A stretch of 64,000 bases of DNA from Scylla paramamosain (Eukaryota; Arthropoda; Malacostraca; Decapoda; Portunidae): assembly GCF_035594125.1 (NCBI RefSeq), contig NC_087161.1, positions 8,541,001 through 8,605,000 on the forward strand. The letters run 5' to 3'. The notes beneath the pieces were generated by a model that ran no database searches, had not been told where the DNA came from, and was given only the letters and a program-made list of their open reading frames with translations. Positions 61,947-64,000 of this stretch are shown piece by piece (position 1 is the stretch's first letter; the number at the start of each line of letters is the position of its first letter). The position numbers and the translations under genes were made by a program.

Positions 61947-63724
61947 ACCAGAATCTCGTACACTTTATATTTCTGCCTGGAACCATGCCAAGTCTGGTCT
62001 CCAATTAGCCAAAAACTCCTTCATTAATAGAAAGTGTCAAAATATTTTGAGATCTAACTCCCCTTGTGACTTCTGGCATCTAGTCAAAAACATCTCCAAT
62101 AACTTTGCTTCTTCTTTCCATCCTTTATTTCAACTAGATGGCACCACTGCCATCTATCTCTAAAGCTGAACTCTTCGCTCAAACCTTTGCTAAAAACGCT
62201 ACCATGGACGATTCAGGGCTTGTTCCTCCCTCTCCTCCACCCTCTGACTACTTCATGCTATCAATTAAAATTCTTCGCAATGATTTTTTCCATGCCCTCG
62301 CTGGCCTAAACCCTCGCAAGGCTTATGGACCTGACGGGGTCCATCCTATTGTTCTCGGAAACTGTGTCTCCGTGGTTGCATCTTGCCTAGTCAAACTCTT
62401 TCAACTTTGTCTGTCAACGTTTACCTTTCCTTCTTGCTGGAAGTTTGCCTGTATTCAGCCAGTTCCTAAAAAGGGTGACCGTTCTAATCCCTCAAACTAC
62501 CGTCCTATTTCTTTAAATTTCTGCTTTCTAAAGTTTTTGGATGTATCCTCAATAGGAAGCTTCTTAAACATCAATCACTTCATAACCTTCTGTCAGATCG
62601 CCAATATGGGTTCCGTCAAGGCCACTCTACTGGTGATCTTCTGGCTTTCCTTACTGAGTCTTGGTCATCCTCTTTTAGAGATTTTAGTGAAACTTTTGCT
62701 GTAGCCTTAGACATATCAAAAGCTTTTGATAGAGTTTGGCACAAAGCTTTGATTTCCAAACTACCCTCCTATGGCTTCTATTCTTCTCTCTGTAACTTCA
62801 TCTCAAGTTTCCTTTCTGACCGTTCTATTGCTGCTATGGTAGACGGTCACTGTTCTTCTAAATATATTAACAATGGTGTTTCTCAGGGTTCTGTCCTGTC
62901 ACCCACTCTCTTTCTATTATTCATGAATGATCTTTCAAACCAAACTTCTTGCCCTATCCAATAACTTGGTATTGTTCAATGCCTCAAAAACTAAATTCCT
63001 CCATCTATAAACTTGACACAACCTTCCAGACAACTAACCCCTCTTCTACACTGAACATTCTCGGTCTGTCATTTTCTTATAATCTAAACTGGAAATTTCA
63101 CATCTCATCTCTAGCTAAAACAGCTTCTATGAAGTTAGGTGTTCCGAGACGTCTCCGCAAGTTTTTCTCACCCCCCCCTGCTAACTTTGTACAAGGGCCT
63201 TATCCGTCCATGTATGGAGTATGCTTCACATGTGCGGGGAGGTTCCACTCATACCACTCTTTTAGATAAGGTGGAATCAAAAGCTTTTCGTCTCATCAAC
63301 TCTTCTCTAACTGACTGTCTTCAGCCTCTTTCTCATCACCGGAGTGTTGCATCTCTTGCTATCTTCTACCGCTATTTTCATGCTAACTTTTCTTCTGATC
63401 TTGAGAACTGCAGGCCTCACCTCCTCCCGCGGCCTCGTTGCACAAGACTTTATTCTTTCTCTCATCCCTATTCTGTCCACCTCTGTAATGCAAGAGTTAA
63501 CCAGTCTCACTCATTCATCCCCTTCTTTGGTAAACTCTGGAACTCCCTTCCTGCTTCTGTATTTCCACCTTCATGTGACTTGAGCTCCTTCAAGAGGGAG
63601 GTTTCAAGACACTTATCCTTCAATTTTTGACCACCACTTCGGATCCTATTCGGGACTGGCATCCCAGTGGGTTTTTTTTTTTTGCGCTTGGCCGGTGTCC
63701 CTCCTACATAAAAAAAAAAAAAAA
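61947..63724 (+). mobile_element. LINE B copy 9, 5'-truncated
   Basis: Plus strand, starting in the linker (equivalent to about 24,595 in copy 3) and ending in the family tail and an A-run (63,710-63,724). The linker and RT fingers are at 62,138-62,704 ([22 protein letters not shown]). Motif A ([12 protein letters not shown]) is near 62,715-62,750, motif B ([15 protein letters not shown]) at 62,749-62,964, and the motif C region is deleted near 62,960. The C-terminal domain is at 63,139-63,630. Frameshifted throughout; a dead copy. Confidence 0.9.
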
Positions 63725-64000
63725 GATTCCTTGCACAGTTTAACCTAGAGTGGAGCTCCTAAGACAAAATTCTTATCGTTGAAAAGAATGCAGTACAGCA
63801 TAATTCGGGGAGTCAACAAATTCATTTCGGTTTGTATAGTGGCGGTGGTGGTGGGAGATGGAGATAATGGACGTGCCATTGCAAAGCAGGACAAGAAATA
63901 AGTGCAAGAAAAAAAATAGAAAATAAAGAGGAAAAGAAAAGGAAGAAGATAAGAACAATACAAGAATAAGCAAAGAAAAGAAGAGAAGGGACTATGTATG
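63725..64000. other. Unassigned, no gene seen
   Basis: A- and G-rich sequence with AAGAAA-type low complexity near 63,900-63,990. No coding motif. Confidence 0.3.

Overview
This 64-kb window reads as transposon-dense, intron- and repeat-rich animal DNA, most likely from a decapod crustacean (probably a crab). That assignment is an inference from the LINE families, the long (TA)n, (AG)n and trinucleotide tracts and the AT-rich composition; nothing here identifies the species. I see no convincing single-copy host gene, rRNA or tRNA gene, or CRISPR array. Almost every protein-like signal belongs to a transposable element (TE). Labels such as LINE A, LINE B and Gypsy-1 are mine.

Left part (1-21 kb): LINE A (minus, about 0.49-5.99 kb) is split by a copy of LINE B (2.14-4.39 kb). 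Next come a decayed DIRS-like element (5.99-8.16 kb, minus), a tandem duplication, and a zinc-knuckle gag relic of a Gypsy element (10.2-10.8 kb, minus). These are followed by a decayed jockey-type LINE C (11.6-15.7 kb, plus), a BED-finger hAT transposase relic (16.1-17.7 kb), a LINE D fragment, and a second LINE B copy that carries a 181-bp inserted repeat.

Middle part (21-42.8 kb): an isolated THAP zinc-finger ORF (22.5 kb) is followed by two long LINE B copies lying tail to tail (23.3-26.57 kb plus, 26.68-29.87 kb minus), which form a palindrome of more than 6 kb. Then come a Penelope-like GIY-YIG fragment, a jockey-like LINE E (31.7-35.7 kb, minus) split by a 774-bp non-autonomous hAT-type element, further LINE B copies, a GC-rich unidentified block, and a LINE F reverse transcriptase fragment.

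Right part (42.8-64 kb): this holds the best-preserved elements. Gypsy-1 (42,845-52,082) is a 9.2-kb LTR element with a tRNA-Leu primer site, gag, protease, RT/RNase H, integrase and an env gene resembling errantivirus/baculovirus F-type fusion proteins; it carries several frameshifts and one in-frame env stop. Gypsy-2 (53,044-58,947) has two 614-bp LTRs that look identical, open gag (CHCC knuckle, CsRn1-like) and a 1043-residue pol, so it is very young and may be active. A second copy of the repeat hit by Gypsy-2, at 59.9-60.1 kb, preserves the empty sites for both Gypsy-2 and a neighbouring 738-bp TA-flanked MITE. The end holds a hairpin, a nested tandem repeat, a LINE E 3' fragment and a 5'-truncated LINE B copy.

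The elements do not form a pathway; the useful story is their order of insertion. LINE B landed in LINE A, Gypsy-1 landed in a diverged LINE B, a hAT MITE landed in LINE E, and Gypsy-2 plus a MITE landed in an older repeat.
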